From: Ooceraea biroi
Lineage: Eukaryota; Arthropoda; Insecta; Hymenoptera; Formicidae
DNA length: 64,000 bases
Assembly: GCF_003672135.1 (NCBI RefSeq)
Contig: NC_039508.1
Coordinates: forward strand, 2,604,001-2,668,000
Reading direction: 5' to 3'
The position numbers and the translations under genes are program-made. Positions 36,675 through 47,822 of this stretch are shown in pieces (the first letter of the stretch is position 1; each line of letters starts with the position of its first letter). Under the pieces are notes generated by a model. That model searched no databases. It saw nothing but the letters and a program-made list of their open reading frames with translations, and was not told where the DNA came from.

Positions 36675-39600
36675 CTATTGAGGTGGGCCGCCCATCATAC
36701 CCATCGGTGGCATGCCCTGCATACCGTACGGTCCCTGCGGCGGTCCTTGACCACCGGCCATGGGCGAATGCATCTGCATTGCCGTGTTCTGGATCTGCTG
36801 CTGCGTGGGCGTTACCTGACCTCCCGCGGGGGACGCCACGACCTGCGATAAATGTAAACGAGTCATGCGATATCACTCTGCCATCGTCATGATTCAACAT
36901 GATGGTCCGAATGAGAATTTGAATCTTGCGGGGAGAATTTCAGGAACGAACGTGTGTTTTCTGAGACACACTCGGCGATGCATCGCCTTACCTGCGATAT
37001 AACTGGCGGTTCTGACGGTAACGTGAAGTTGGCGAGGAGATCCCTCACGGCGGGGAACAACGAGCATTCCGACTGGTTCGCGCCGTACTCGGCGAATCTC
37101 TTCAGTTGCATGGAGGCTGCCGTGATCGCTGGGGGAGGCGGACTGAGATCTCTCCTCTCCGCTAGCTGCGTCAGATTCGTCGTGACGTCGTAGACGAACG
37201 GTAATACCAAGGATGGCATTTCGCCTTGAAATTGTAGAGCCGCCCTCGTTATTTGTAGCTGCAAAACATCATACGTAACTCGCCCGCTCGCTCGCTCGCG
37301 AGTTGTATCATACAATTACAGAGAATTACGGGCGAATGGTCGACTTACGAAAAACAAGATCTTGCTTCTGCAAACGTGCACGCCTTCCGTGCCAGGCGGC
37401 ACGATCGGTCCGGCGGAAGGCGGGATGCGCAAGCACAACTGTACCGACCACTTCAGCTGCAGTTGCTGCACGAACCCGGGTACCAGCTCGAGCTTCATTA
37501 TCTGCACGAAATCTTTTAATACTTTGAAGCGTACGTTGAGCATCCTTCCAAACCCAGACAGCGTGTTATGCTTGTAGGGCGGGGCAGCTACTCGCGTGTC
37601 GAAGAACTTTTCTATGATCTGCGAACCGTTCGAACGGACCATTCAAATAATTTGCGCTATATATATATACCCAGTAAGCAAAATGTGTGCAATCTGCCAG
37701 CAGATTGGCAACAGATTACTGCAGAAGTTGATAGCAAATTGGCATCCGTTATGTCCGCATTAGGACAGTGATCCGCCAGCAGAGCCTGCTAACAGACTCT
37801 GACAGCAGATTGGCGGCAGAAACCGAGCAGGATCTGTTAACATTTGACGGCAGATTGACAGCAGAAACCGAACAGAATCTGCAGCTTTTGGCCATTCATA
37901 TTTACGATGTATTAAAGCATGTGTTTACTTTTAACACACTATAAATTGGCATTTTATATTACCATGTGTTAAAAGAACGCATTTGTTTGTTTGTTAAATT
38001 AAAGTACATTTGGCTTGATGTGTCTTTCTGACAGTTCGTTGCATAATCTCTCTCTTATTGTTAATTTATTCTAATCCGAAGTCCGAATTTTGCTTTCGAA
38101 CTTCAGATTGCTTGTGGCGTGCGTGAACTACATGGACGTTGTCCATGGGAGCCTCTGTGCCGCGAGTGCAAAAATTTTCAGAAAAATTAATATTATCGTG
38201 CCAAGGCGCGTATATTAACTTATATAACTGTTAGGCTACATCTTAACATCGAGTAAGAACTCGACGTGTGCACCGCATAGCGGTGCGGAGCGAAAACACA
38301 TATTCATAGCCGTGTAAATTTGAATACTGTCAAAAGCTGCAGATCCTGTTCGGTTTCTGTTGCCAATCTGCTGTTAGATTCCGCGCGCGCAGATCTTGCT
38401 CGGTTTCTGCTGCCAATCTGCCGTTAGATTCCGCGTGCGTAAATCTTGCTCGGTTTCTGTCGACAATCCGACTTAAAGCCATGTTTGCAGATTCTGCTCA
38501 GTTTCTGCCGCCAATCTGTTCTTAGATTTTGTGAGCAAGCTCTGTTACATTTCTGGCACCAATTTGTCGAATTAATCGTTAATAACTTCTGTATCAAATT
38601 TGTTGTCTTTTGGCTGGCAATAGTTGATAGCAGATAGTTAGCATCATCTGCTTTCGGCAGACTTGGCTATCTGGGTATGTATAGGTACAAGCGAAACATG
38701 AATCTGCTTTGCTCACCTGTAATTCTTCTATGGTCCATTGATCCTTATATTCTGGAACTGGTTGAACCTTGATGTGAAGAGATTGCATATGTTGTTGATT
38801 TAGCCCCACTCGACACTGCAAGCTCTCGACTTTAAAATGCACCACGCCGGGTTCAGTACTGTTGATGCTGGTTAACTGTAACAAATACACGTAAAAAATA
38901 TACATCAATAACTCTGATTTTTTAAATATGCATTACATGTGCAAAGTCTCTTACGCAGTCGTCCGTTTGAATGAAACGCTGCAATTGTCGTCGCATGTAG
39001 ACGCAGCCTAAAAATCTCTCGAGCGGTGACATTCCCGGTAAGTTGAGACCCGCTAAGTTAGACAGAGATGGATGAGCCGAGGGGGAGCACAGCAAATCGA
39101 GCGCTTCGTTGGTGAGAAGCGTCGGCACAGCGCCTGCCCAAGATCTCGGCGGCAATACTCTAGATATGTGAGTGACGGTCTTGTGATCGGAAGCTTGCGG
39201 ACTGTGCAGCGCCGCGTGACTCGGATTTTGCCCGGGCCTCGCAGGGGACGGTCTTGGTACGCTTGGAGATCCGGGCCAATTGGAAGCGGCCGGAGAAGCC
39301 ATACTTTGGGAGGATGGGAAAGGACTGCCATCGATGTGACCTAAATTGATATTAAATCATTAAAATTATCTCTTAAAATGATTATTTGTAAAATTATTTT
39401 TTTTATTGTGCTATTTTGTCAACTAATGAAATTATTATTTTTTGTATGACTAAAGTATTATTTGTACCTGTTTGCATGAATGAGCCAGCAGGAGAGTGTC
39501 CCACTTGAACATTACTGCAGGGTCCAGGTGATGATGTGGGCATGAGACCAGCCGGACTAGGAACGTGCATCGGATTCAAAGGACTATTCGCCACGAGTCC

Positions 39601-42600
39601 CGAACCAGGAGACGGGTGTGGCAGCATGTTCGGTGTATTTGGTGGTAACGATGGCGGAGATGCTAAATTAAAGGAAGTTGCAGGACTGCTCCCGAAGCTC
39701 TGATGTTGACTAGCCTAACGAGAAGAAAGTATTCGAAATTAATAAGATGGTTCTCACGTTTTGCTCTACCTGGACGACCTACTTGCGATATATTCGCGGT
39801 ATGCGGACTGGCCGGTGTGTGAGGATTGCTGCCAGACGGTGGCGTGAGTGGCGGGTGGAATCTCAGACCTTCGCGCTGCTGCGCGGGCGATTGCGGCCCG
39901 CTTCTATGGTGACTCAGGAAACCCACGTTACCGCTACTGCCATCGCTGTCCATCGTGACGGGCGATGGTGGATTATCGTCTTCCGACTGAGATCTCCGTC
40001 GGCACACAGCGTTTTCGTCCACATATTTTGACAAAAATCCCTGACAAACACGACACACGTATATACACGTGCTCATTTCGCACGAACGCTTCAACTTTCG
40101 AGTATTTCAAGCATAAACATTAAGACTAAACGAGCGCTTTTTATCGCTTACCTTCAGACCTTGCGTGGGTGTGAATTCGTCAACGACGTTACTTCGATCG
40201 AAACGACTGTAAGCGCCGTCACGTAGGCTCACCAAACCGCCGCCGCGCAAACGTAATTCCAAGCAGTACATTCCCTGATACGCTATTCTTACTAAAGTCA
40301 CGCACTGTGGCATTATAGTGAACGTCTGTACTGGCACTCGCGGTCTCTACGGAACAAAAATTTTCTAGTAAAAAAAAGATCATCCGTGAAAAAGTACAGG
40401 TGCACTCGCTGACTTACCGCGTGCACGCATAATTGTGGGATTATTGGTAATTTGCTAATCGACATAAGTGGCGGTAGAGTTTCGTTGAGTATGTGAATAA
40501 TTTGTGCCAAATTTGTGTGCCTGTTCAAATGAGCTTCCAGCTGTTCCTTCATTATAGAATGTGGATTGGTTACTATGTTTGCGGGACCTGGATTGGTTAC
40601 AAATACGTTTTCGTCCATTAACATTACTTCATTGATCAGGCGGAGCGAAGTACGTTAAAATTAATAGGAAAACCTACTTCTACCAAACAGCAGTCTGAAC
40701 GCTTTATCGTTTGTGCTCCATTGTACAGTCACTGTTGCAACTTGATTCTCTCCGTACGCAAGAACTAACTTGCTATAACTGTAAGACTTGATGCTAACCA
40801 TGTTACGTAAATTATATTTCTCTAAAGTAAAAGTCAGTTTTTCAGTTAGAAAACGTAATTGATACGATACATGATGTCATAGGATTGTAATATAACGTAC
40901 CCATTTTTAAATATTCAGCTAGATCGTGAACGATCATGTACAAATGGACTATTTGTGCCCAGTCGTTTAGTAAGGCGTCTACAGTGCGGGAGACAGTGTC
41001 GGATGTTCCCATTTCATACTGAAAATAAACTGGCCTTCGCAAACCTGCGAAAAACCCGCAATTTATATTTAAGTAATTGAAATTAGAACAGAATATAGAG
41101 AGGCAGTACTCCTATCCTATTAAAGATAACAAATTATACGCATATGCTGCTTTAATAAATCTAAATCTGTGTGTGTGTGTGTGTGTATAAAATATAGGAT
41201 ACCTTGTTCTTTGGGATGACTGCTAGAGAGAGGACTACCATAAAATACGAATTCCACCGTCCAAGTTTTAGCCATACCTTTGCCTTGAACTCTAATCGAG
41301 ACGCTCAAGAGTCTTTTAAGAAGAGCGTGCCAAGCACTGCTCGTAGCAATACTGGGTATTGGCGCAGGTAATTGAACAAGTTTCAGTACTAATGCTGTGG
41401 CATTTGCTTCTACTTGAAGCCCTTGATGGGCTATCTCTCTTCTAGTAAGCTGTGCACATTGCGTAATATCATATGAAGACGATACATGAGACGATATATG
41501 TTTGATAAAGAATAAAGTGATAAGTTCAGGTCTTACTTCTTGAGCTAGGGTTACGAAGGGTATCCGTTCATCGCACAACGCGACGACGTGCGCTAATTCT
41601 GGGATAAAATACGCCGGATGTTTCGGCCTCCTGTTCTGCGACGTTCCTGTCGCGTCAGTCCTTCCTCCAATCCCAGTGCTTTTACGTTTGTTGTTCGCCG
41701 TCTCCACCACTTCTGTAATGCACCCTTTATCTTGATCATTATTCCCTAAAAAATCCACCCGTTAATCCCCCTAAAAGTAGCACAAGTAGTATGCCGATAC
41801 CACACCAAATGTTGCCAGATGTTAATCATCATCCATATATTATATTACAGCATATTAATAACGAACGAACGGATGTTAATAGAAAAATTAATGAGGAAAT
41901 TAATGTTAACATTCCCAAGAAAGGATATGGATTTCATACATTTAATTAACAAAAATTAATAACATTATATACACACACGATCGATTTAACATAGCTTGAT
42001 TATAAAAACATGCAATTTCCTGGTGTTCATGCTCTGTGTGTAATATTAATATATCACACCACGGGTTAGAAAGATTAAAAACTGCTGGAAATCGCCAGTA
42101 AAGCACCGTTACGTGAAGACAAGATTGTAAAATTAATCGTAAGCTACATCACAATTGAAATGATACGTTACATATATCCTTTTAATTTATTTATTGACAT
42201 AGTTGTGCATTTATGCTGATAATGATAAGAAGTAATTAAACTTATTACCATTTTGTCAGTAAACTTACAAATGCATGTCATGCACGTCCAGTTAACCGAA
42301 TTATTTAACGATAAAATAACAATAAATATGTTATAGATGGATCATATTATTATTCTCGACATTGTAATATTGTCAATTACCGATTTAATTATTGGTTTTT
42401 TAATATACAGCTTTTTTTCTCTCGAATAAAAAAAGAATCTATAATACAAAGAATACAAAAAAAAATATAAAAAAATATATAAACTAAATTAAATGGAGAA
42501 AGACAAGTAAGGCATTCAATAGATACCAATATTCTTCCACTTGTTCTTATTCCGGAAAATTAATGCGAAAGAGAATTGGCATACTAACCACTATCGACAC

Positions 42601-45489
42601 TTGTAAACGGGCCGTGGGTAATGACGAAAGTGTCAAATTCAATAAGACTCTGGACCTTCAAGTACATTTTCGGTATTTCCGTTTCTATGCTATCGTCATG
42701 TGGATCATCTTCGATGGAGCTATGCTTCACCACGGCGAGATAGAAGGAGCACTCTATCTCGCACGGCGAGCTCTCTTTTTCTTTGAACGCGACAATCTGG
42801 AATACGATATGTTGCTATTTGTTATTATTAAAATCCTTAAAGTTATAAACGTACATACCAGTATGACTGTGGGATGTCGATGCAATTGCACGAATATTCG
42901 GTGTCTACTGATCTTGGACATAGGATGGTCCGGATGGTGTAGGACGGGTAAACGTTCGTGAGCAGTAGCCGGTAAATGTTGCAGCGTTTTCTCGCAACGT
43001 CTCTGCGTTATCCAAAACCTACCATAAAACGATTCATCAATTAATTTTACCTTAAGAGTGCTAAAAAGATATATATATATATATCTTTATATATATATAT
43101 ATATTAAAGCAAATATAATACCTCAACTCGGATATGAGTGTCGAGAGACGCGAGTGGTCCCCGTTCAACGCCACTGTTAATTCCGGCACGAGAGGCGCAT
43201 CATATTGAGGGACGTGGCATTGCAACATACCAGTGTGAGTGTCGACCGTAACTAATAGAAGCTCAGCTCGCAAGCACGGTTGTAATATTGGCACTGACAG
43301 AATAGCTGGGGATCCTGCTAAAGTGCCTATAACACATAATTATTTATATAAATATTAGATCTGAATTTTTTTATTCGAAGATTAACGTAAGGAAAGGAAA
43401 GAACAGTGAGACTTGAACTTACATTCAACGTCCTTCAACATCGTTTGCAATTCTTGCTTCAGTTCAGATAAACGGTTTCGCGTGCGAATATAAATTGTGT
43501 GCACTAGTAAACATTCCATTGACAACTGATCCGATCTGATAGCTCTGTGCGCTATTTCGTTTTCCTGCACACGTATCGTGCGATTTGTTATTATAAATAA
43601 CGGATACAAACGGAGTAGATTTTTAGAAAATAAATTATTCTCACCTTATTACCCAACGATGGAATATGCACGACTGCAAGAGGCCTCGCAGGATCATGCT
43701 GGTCTACCTGAATGGTCAATTTGTATCCAAGCTCCGATCGTGGATCTTTGCTCGTTAATTCCCTGAAAAAGTTTTATATCTAAATAATTAGATTCAAAAT
43801 GTAATTAGATACGGTCTACACGGCCTTCCAATAATTTTATGTCTGAGTAATATGCGTAATATACGTGAATATTATAATAATTATTATTATTATTACCTCC
43901 AATAAGATATAGAGAGACATTTGCCGCGTGTATATTCATCTACGTGAATATGATCGTCCAATCTGTCCCGAATCAATCGTAAAGTTTGAGAATACAAAAC
44001 TTCCAGCTGTAACGACTGGCAGAAGTAATGCAAAATGTGATATACTTCCGACAATGGATTGGTACTTTCAGCCAACCGTGTTTGAACAACCTGTCGCAAA
44101 AATTTCATTCATCGAACTGGGAGTAGCTAATGACATTAGTCAACTCTCCATCACGATGTGACAATTACGTACCTGATGTACGTATCGAGTTTGCAATGGA
44201 TGCACCAATGCTTTTCCATCTCCGGTCTCCCTATCCGAAACTAATATCTCCAGTTCCAGCAATCTCCACGGCACTGTTCCTCCATCACCCATAACCGTCA
44301 GAGACACTGAAAATTCTTGCTCGACAAGGAACGTTACTCTTCCCGCTTCAATCTGTATCAAGGATAAATCACGCGCATAGATAATCGTCATCATTGTCAA
44401 TTCAATTTAAGCGTCATCGTCATTTAAGTGTCAGGTAATTATATTTACCTTTAAATTACGCATCTGCGGCAGCAAATTCCCGGTAACTAATCTGTGCTGA
44501 ATCACTTGATTCAATCTCTGCAGTGTAGTTCTCTTTTCTGTGGTAGTAATAGGATCCGGTGGCACTATTCTTTCCTGTACAAATACAACACATAATGTGT
44601 AATACTCTTTAATATTTAATATTTATTATTCATGTCCATTGATCGTTTCACGTTGCACGCTTACTCGAATGCAGGCAGGCAATCTGCCATACGTTCCAGT
44701 GGTAAGTACTTCTACAGCTGCGGGAATATGAAAATTTGGGAGTCTAGCGTGTACCAAAGTTTCACGAGCCATTCGTGCCAGCATGTCCGCAGTATCCACG
44801 AAAAGCAGTGACTGCTTGTCCAGAAATGCCATAATGTGCTGACAAAAAAGAAGACAAGTCATTAGAAAGATCATTTTAGTTGCGTGACTATGGTATTGGA
44901 TCGAACAGAAAGTTTATTTCACTTTTTTTCGGATTGAAAATTGAAAGACGGTTTTTGCATATTCAAGTACAATTTTTTAAGTAGTTTCGCGATTCCGTCT
45001 ACGTAGAAGTTGCCAGTTTTTAACAAAGAAACAAAATTTCCGTTCAATCCAATATATATATATATATATTCACGTGTGTGTGTGTGTGTGTATCACACGT
45101 GAAAGTAAATATGTACTTACTGTAGATTTATCCACTTTCGAAGCGCTATTTGCCCATTTCACCAGTGCTAATAAACGGACGTATAACTGTCTGGTGCGTG
45201 CAGAAAAATTATAAATTTCAATTTTACGTTCCATGTCTGTCTTACGTGGCAAGCTAAATAAAATAAAAACGAGGTTTGAAGTATATTATTGAAGTATAAA
45301 CTGTTGAGAAGTATGTTTGATAGTTATATCTTACACTTACAGTTCAGCAAGAACAGTAAGCTCATGATATGTTCGTTGTATTATGAAATCTATGAGCATG
45401 CCTAACGAAATAGATCCTCCACGATTACCCTCCTGTGGTATGTTGTTTGTAACAGGAGTTTGATGACCCTCTAAAGGTACTGGTGCCAT
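36675..45489 (-). CDS. MED14: Mediator complex subunit 14 (1592 aa, 23 coding exons)
   Basis: Backbone of Mediator, linking head, middle and tail modules for RNA polymerase II transcription (Drosophila Trap170). Coding exons, 5' to 3': 45489-45341, 45253-45121, 44838-44665, 44574-44449, 44352-44173, 44090-43897, 43762-43645, 43564-43423, 43326-43122, 43018-42859, 42796-42589, 41745-41203, 41044-40901, 40821-40678, 40626-40418, 40346-40152, 40040-39783, 39714-39468, 39340-38955, 38875-38717, 37618-37349, 37258-36992, 36842-36675. Every junction keeps frame to the TAG. The N-terminal MED14 domain (about 27-250) has LIDFIIQRTYHELTVLAELL, PRKTDMERKIEIYNF, LVKWANSASKV and FVDTADMLARMARE; then VPWRLLELEILV, LSLQLEVL-like blocks, a Pro/Ser-rich linker (about 1010-1230), PRSWAGAVPTLLT, SPLERFLGCVYMRR, IMKLELVPG and LKRFAEYG. 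The 55-residue tail is Met/Gln/Pro/Gly-rich and longer than in vertebrates. The join at 40678/40626 (51-nt intron) is the least certain. Confidence 0.97.
37670..38675. mobile_element. 1006-bp inverted-repeat element in MED14 intron 20, with 50-bp tandem repeats
   Basis: Ends read TACCCAGTAAGC and, on the complement of the right side, TACCCAGATAGCC, flanked by TA (37668-37669, 38676-38677). Both halves carry many copies of a ccaatctgc/gcagattgg motif in opposite orientation. In the right half the unit CGGTTTCTG…CAATCTG recurs at 38351, 38401, 38451 and about 38500, a 50-bp period. No transposase is readable, so it is non-autonomous. The hairpin gcaccgc/gcggtgc at 38271-38287 lies between the halves. 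Confidence 0.8.
41760..42588 (-). other. MED14 intron 11 (non-coding part)
   Basis: AT-rich intron of about 840 nt; nothing but AT-rich low-complexity sequence recognised. Confidence 0.6.
44896..45052. mobile_element. mariner-type MITE, 157 bp, in MED14 intron 2
   Basis: Inverted termini TTGGATCGAACAGAAAG… and (complement) TTGGATTGAACGGAAAT…, flanked by TA at 44894-44895 and 45053-45054. No ORF. It fills more than half of the 282-nt intron. Confidence 0.8.
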
Positions 45490-45536
45490 TTTAGTAGTTT
45501 TCTCGCACTTTTAGTATTTTATTTGGATAGATATAT
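45490..45536 (-). other. 5' UTR part of the MED14 first coding exon
   Basis: An acceptor (ttatttttatttag) ends at 45537-45538 on the minus strand, 47 bases before the ATG, so MED14 has an upstream noncoding exon. Confidence 0.6.
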
Positions 45537-46022
45537 CTAAATAAAAATAATTACATATTATCATCATTATATATGTATATACATATATAGGTGTGTTTTT
45601 TAATCATGGTTATTAATAATCAATAACCATTAAGAGGTTAAAAAACTGACCTTCAATATTGCTACGAGGCATGAGAACTCGCTGGATCAAGTATTTTACG
45701 TTAAAAGGACATTATTTTAAATAAAACGATATGGACTTAGGCGAATTAAATAAATGATGTTTTTTATATAAAACTAATGTCATACTTTGTTAATACACTT
45801 CATATATAATATACACATCCTATATATGTGTATATATCGCGAAGAATTAATTTAAAGTATCCCATTGCAGACATAAGAATTATACAAAACACATATTCTA
45901 GTATTATTTAATGTAAAACAAGATACATAATAATAAAGAAGCTGAACACATTATTTATACATAAATTTAGGTTTAATACTTTTTGTAAATAAGCAGGCTT
46001 CTTTATATAAATGACTTGGTCA

Positions 46023-46034
46023 GGTTAGGTTAGG
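46023..46034 (+). repeat. short (TTAGG)-like run
   Basis: GGTTAGGTTAGG, just over two telomere-type units, inside the MED14 5' intron. A matching AACCTAACCTA is at 56530-56540. Confidence 0.5.
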
Positions 46035-46260
46035 TTTCGCTAAAATTTATAATTACAAAAAAGGATTTAGTATAGATTTACACAAATATATCACTTCACT
46101 TTGTATACTGTATACGAAGTGTATACAGTAGATTAAAGATTTCGAATGTGATTTTCTGTATTAGCAATTTTATTTACGTTAAATACATGTATGTATGCTG
46201 CTTATTAATCAAACATTTTAACATTTTGTATATATAATTTTGCTTATAACAGATACTTAC

Positions 46261-46620
46261 AAATGTGTCCAGTTTCGTTTCGATGTTGTAATATCTAGCG
46301 TGATTTACAAATACAACTAATTCTGCAGTTGCCTCTTTAACATGGAGAAGAACAATATACTCGTTGCAGTAACTTTATAATTTAAACACTCAATTAGATC
46401 GCATTTAATATCAATATTTTCTAGCATATTTACACTCGATGATCGAACGTGCTAGATCACACACAAACCACAATAAATTACAACTGATTGCAATAAGTAA
46501 TAGTCGCATTCAGAAGACAACACTGACCACTCAACCGTTGAGTGAGCGCTCACTGAACAGGAAAGCTGCAGAGACACAGTATACAACTACACAGTGGTGC
46601 AACTTCCTCCGTTATGTGAA
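46261..46620 (-). other. candidate noncoding exon 1 of MED14
   Basis: A strong minus-strand donor GTAAGTATC begins at 46260, so a transcript starting near 46.6 kb would splice from 46261 to the acceptor at 45537, a 724-nt intron. The transcription start itself is not visible. Confidence 0.45.
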
Positions 46621-46631
46621 GGAGAACGCAG

Positions 46632-46643
46632 TGCGCATGCGCA
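46632..46643. promoter_or_regulatory. NRF-1-type palindrome TGCGCATGCGCA
   Basis: Matches the NRF-1 (Drosophila Ewg) consensus YGCGCAYGCGCR exactly. It lies just upstream of the inferred MED14 noncoding exon and three bases from the TTAA target of the foldback element. Confidence 0.6.
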
Positions 46644-46649
46644 GCTTAA

Positions 46650-47370
46650 GGGGGGAGCCTGCTTTAGAACGCTGAAAATAAGGTATATTTTACGAATTGT
46701 TTTTGGAGAAACTATACAGCGGATCATTATAAAACTCTGATGCATTTATTAGTACATGTTTAAAGATAAAACAAATTATTTTTTTATTTGAATATATCGC
46801 TTGTAGAGGTCGTCCTGGAGAAATCTTAGTGCAGCCGCGTCGCCGGCATTGCAAATTGGTGAGCATTCTCCTGCCTCCAAATTTCGTCTAAACTGAAAAA
46901 TTGAAATATCTTCTCGTTATTTATGAATTCCCATCGTCGATGAACCAAAGAGAGAAGAAAAAAGTTGAAAAGTGCCAAAATGGTGGAGCTTAGAACACAA
47001 AAGTACGATTTTTAGGCAAAGTTTTTGAACTTTTTCATGCAAAAATAATTGTTTAACTTAATGTTTTTATGAATATTAAAGGTTCATCGACGATGGGAAT
47101 TCATAAATAACGAGAAAATATTTCAATTTTTCAGTTGGGATGAAATTTGGAGGCAGGAGAATGCTCACCAATTTACAACGCCGGCTGCACTAAGATGCCT
47201 CCAGGACGACCTCTACAGGCGATATATTCAAATAAAAAAATAATTTTTGTTATCTTTAAACATGTACTAATAAATGCATCAAAGTTTTATAATGATCCGC
47301 TGTATAGTTTCTCCAAAAACAATTCGTAAAATTATACCTTATTTTCAGCGTTCTAAAGCAGGCTCCCCCC
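46650..47370. mobile_element. 721-bp TTAA-flanked foldback (piggyBac-type) element
   Basis: Arms 46650-46946 and 47081-47370 are complementary over almost all of about 290 bp, with a 134-bp spacer. Termini read GGGGGGAGCCTGCTTTAGAA. TTAA target duplications are at 46646-46649 and 47371-47374, the signature of piggyBac-superfamily insertion. No transposase, so non-autonomous. The arms are so alike (only scattered differences) that the insertion or arm homogenisation looks recent. Confidence 0.9.
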
Positions 47371-47374
47371 TTAA

Positions 47375-47822
47375 GACAGTTTTATACGGTAACGCCATCT
47401 AGTTTAGGTGATCTAAACTTCTTTCTCTTTTTGTGTCGCTCTTTCTCATCATCATTCAAATGTTGAGTTGAAACTGTTTACTGTTGTAAAAATGGTGACT
47501 TAGCGATTAGCACCGACGAGATAGATCAGTAGCCGGGAATTCGCGTGAACGTAAAAACGTTGATATTATCAACCGTTTTGAAGGTAATTTTATCTCTATT
47601 ATTATAATTTTATTTTATTATAATTTTATTTTTAAGCTACACAGATAAATCTCTGAATAATATAAATAGTAACCAGAAACATATTATAATATATACAGTT
47701 ATCCTCGGTACATTAGTATTAGGATATTCGTCTCCAAATAATAATTTTGACAAATTCAAGAAAGTAAGAACAATCTATCCAAAGAAATATCTGATCAATT
47801 GTAACAAAATAATATGGTATGT
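47375..47822. other. spacer between foldback element and the 745-aa gene; 3' UTR of the latter
   Basis: Minus-strand AATAAA candidates cluster near 47608-47632 and would end the 745-aa gene transcript. A plus-strand donor-like GAAGGTAATT at 47580 is present but no exon can be supported. Confidence 0.4.

Noticed and set aside
42563..42961. 132-codon plus-strand ORF
   Set aside because: Antisense shadow of MED14 exons 10 and 11.
36675..45489. Individual stretches of MED14 as separate small genes
   Set aside because: All join in frame through GT-AG sites into one protein that aligns with MED14 from end to end.
46439..46675. 78-codon plus-strand ORF
   Set aside because: Falls in the inferred MED14 noncoding exon and runs into the foldback element; no protein character.
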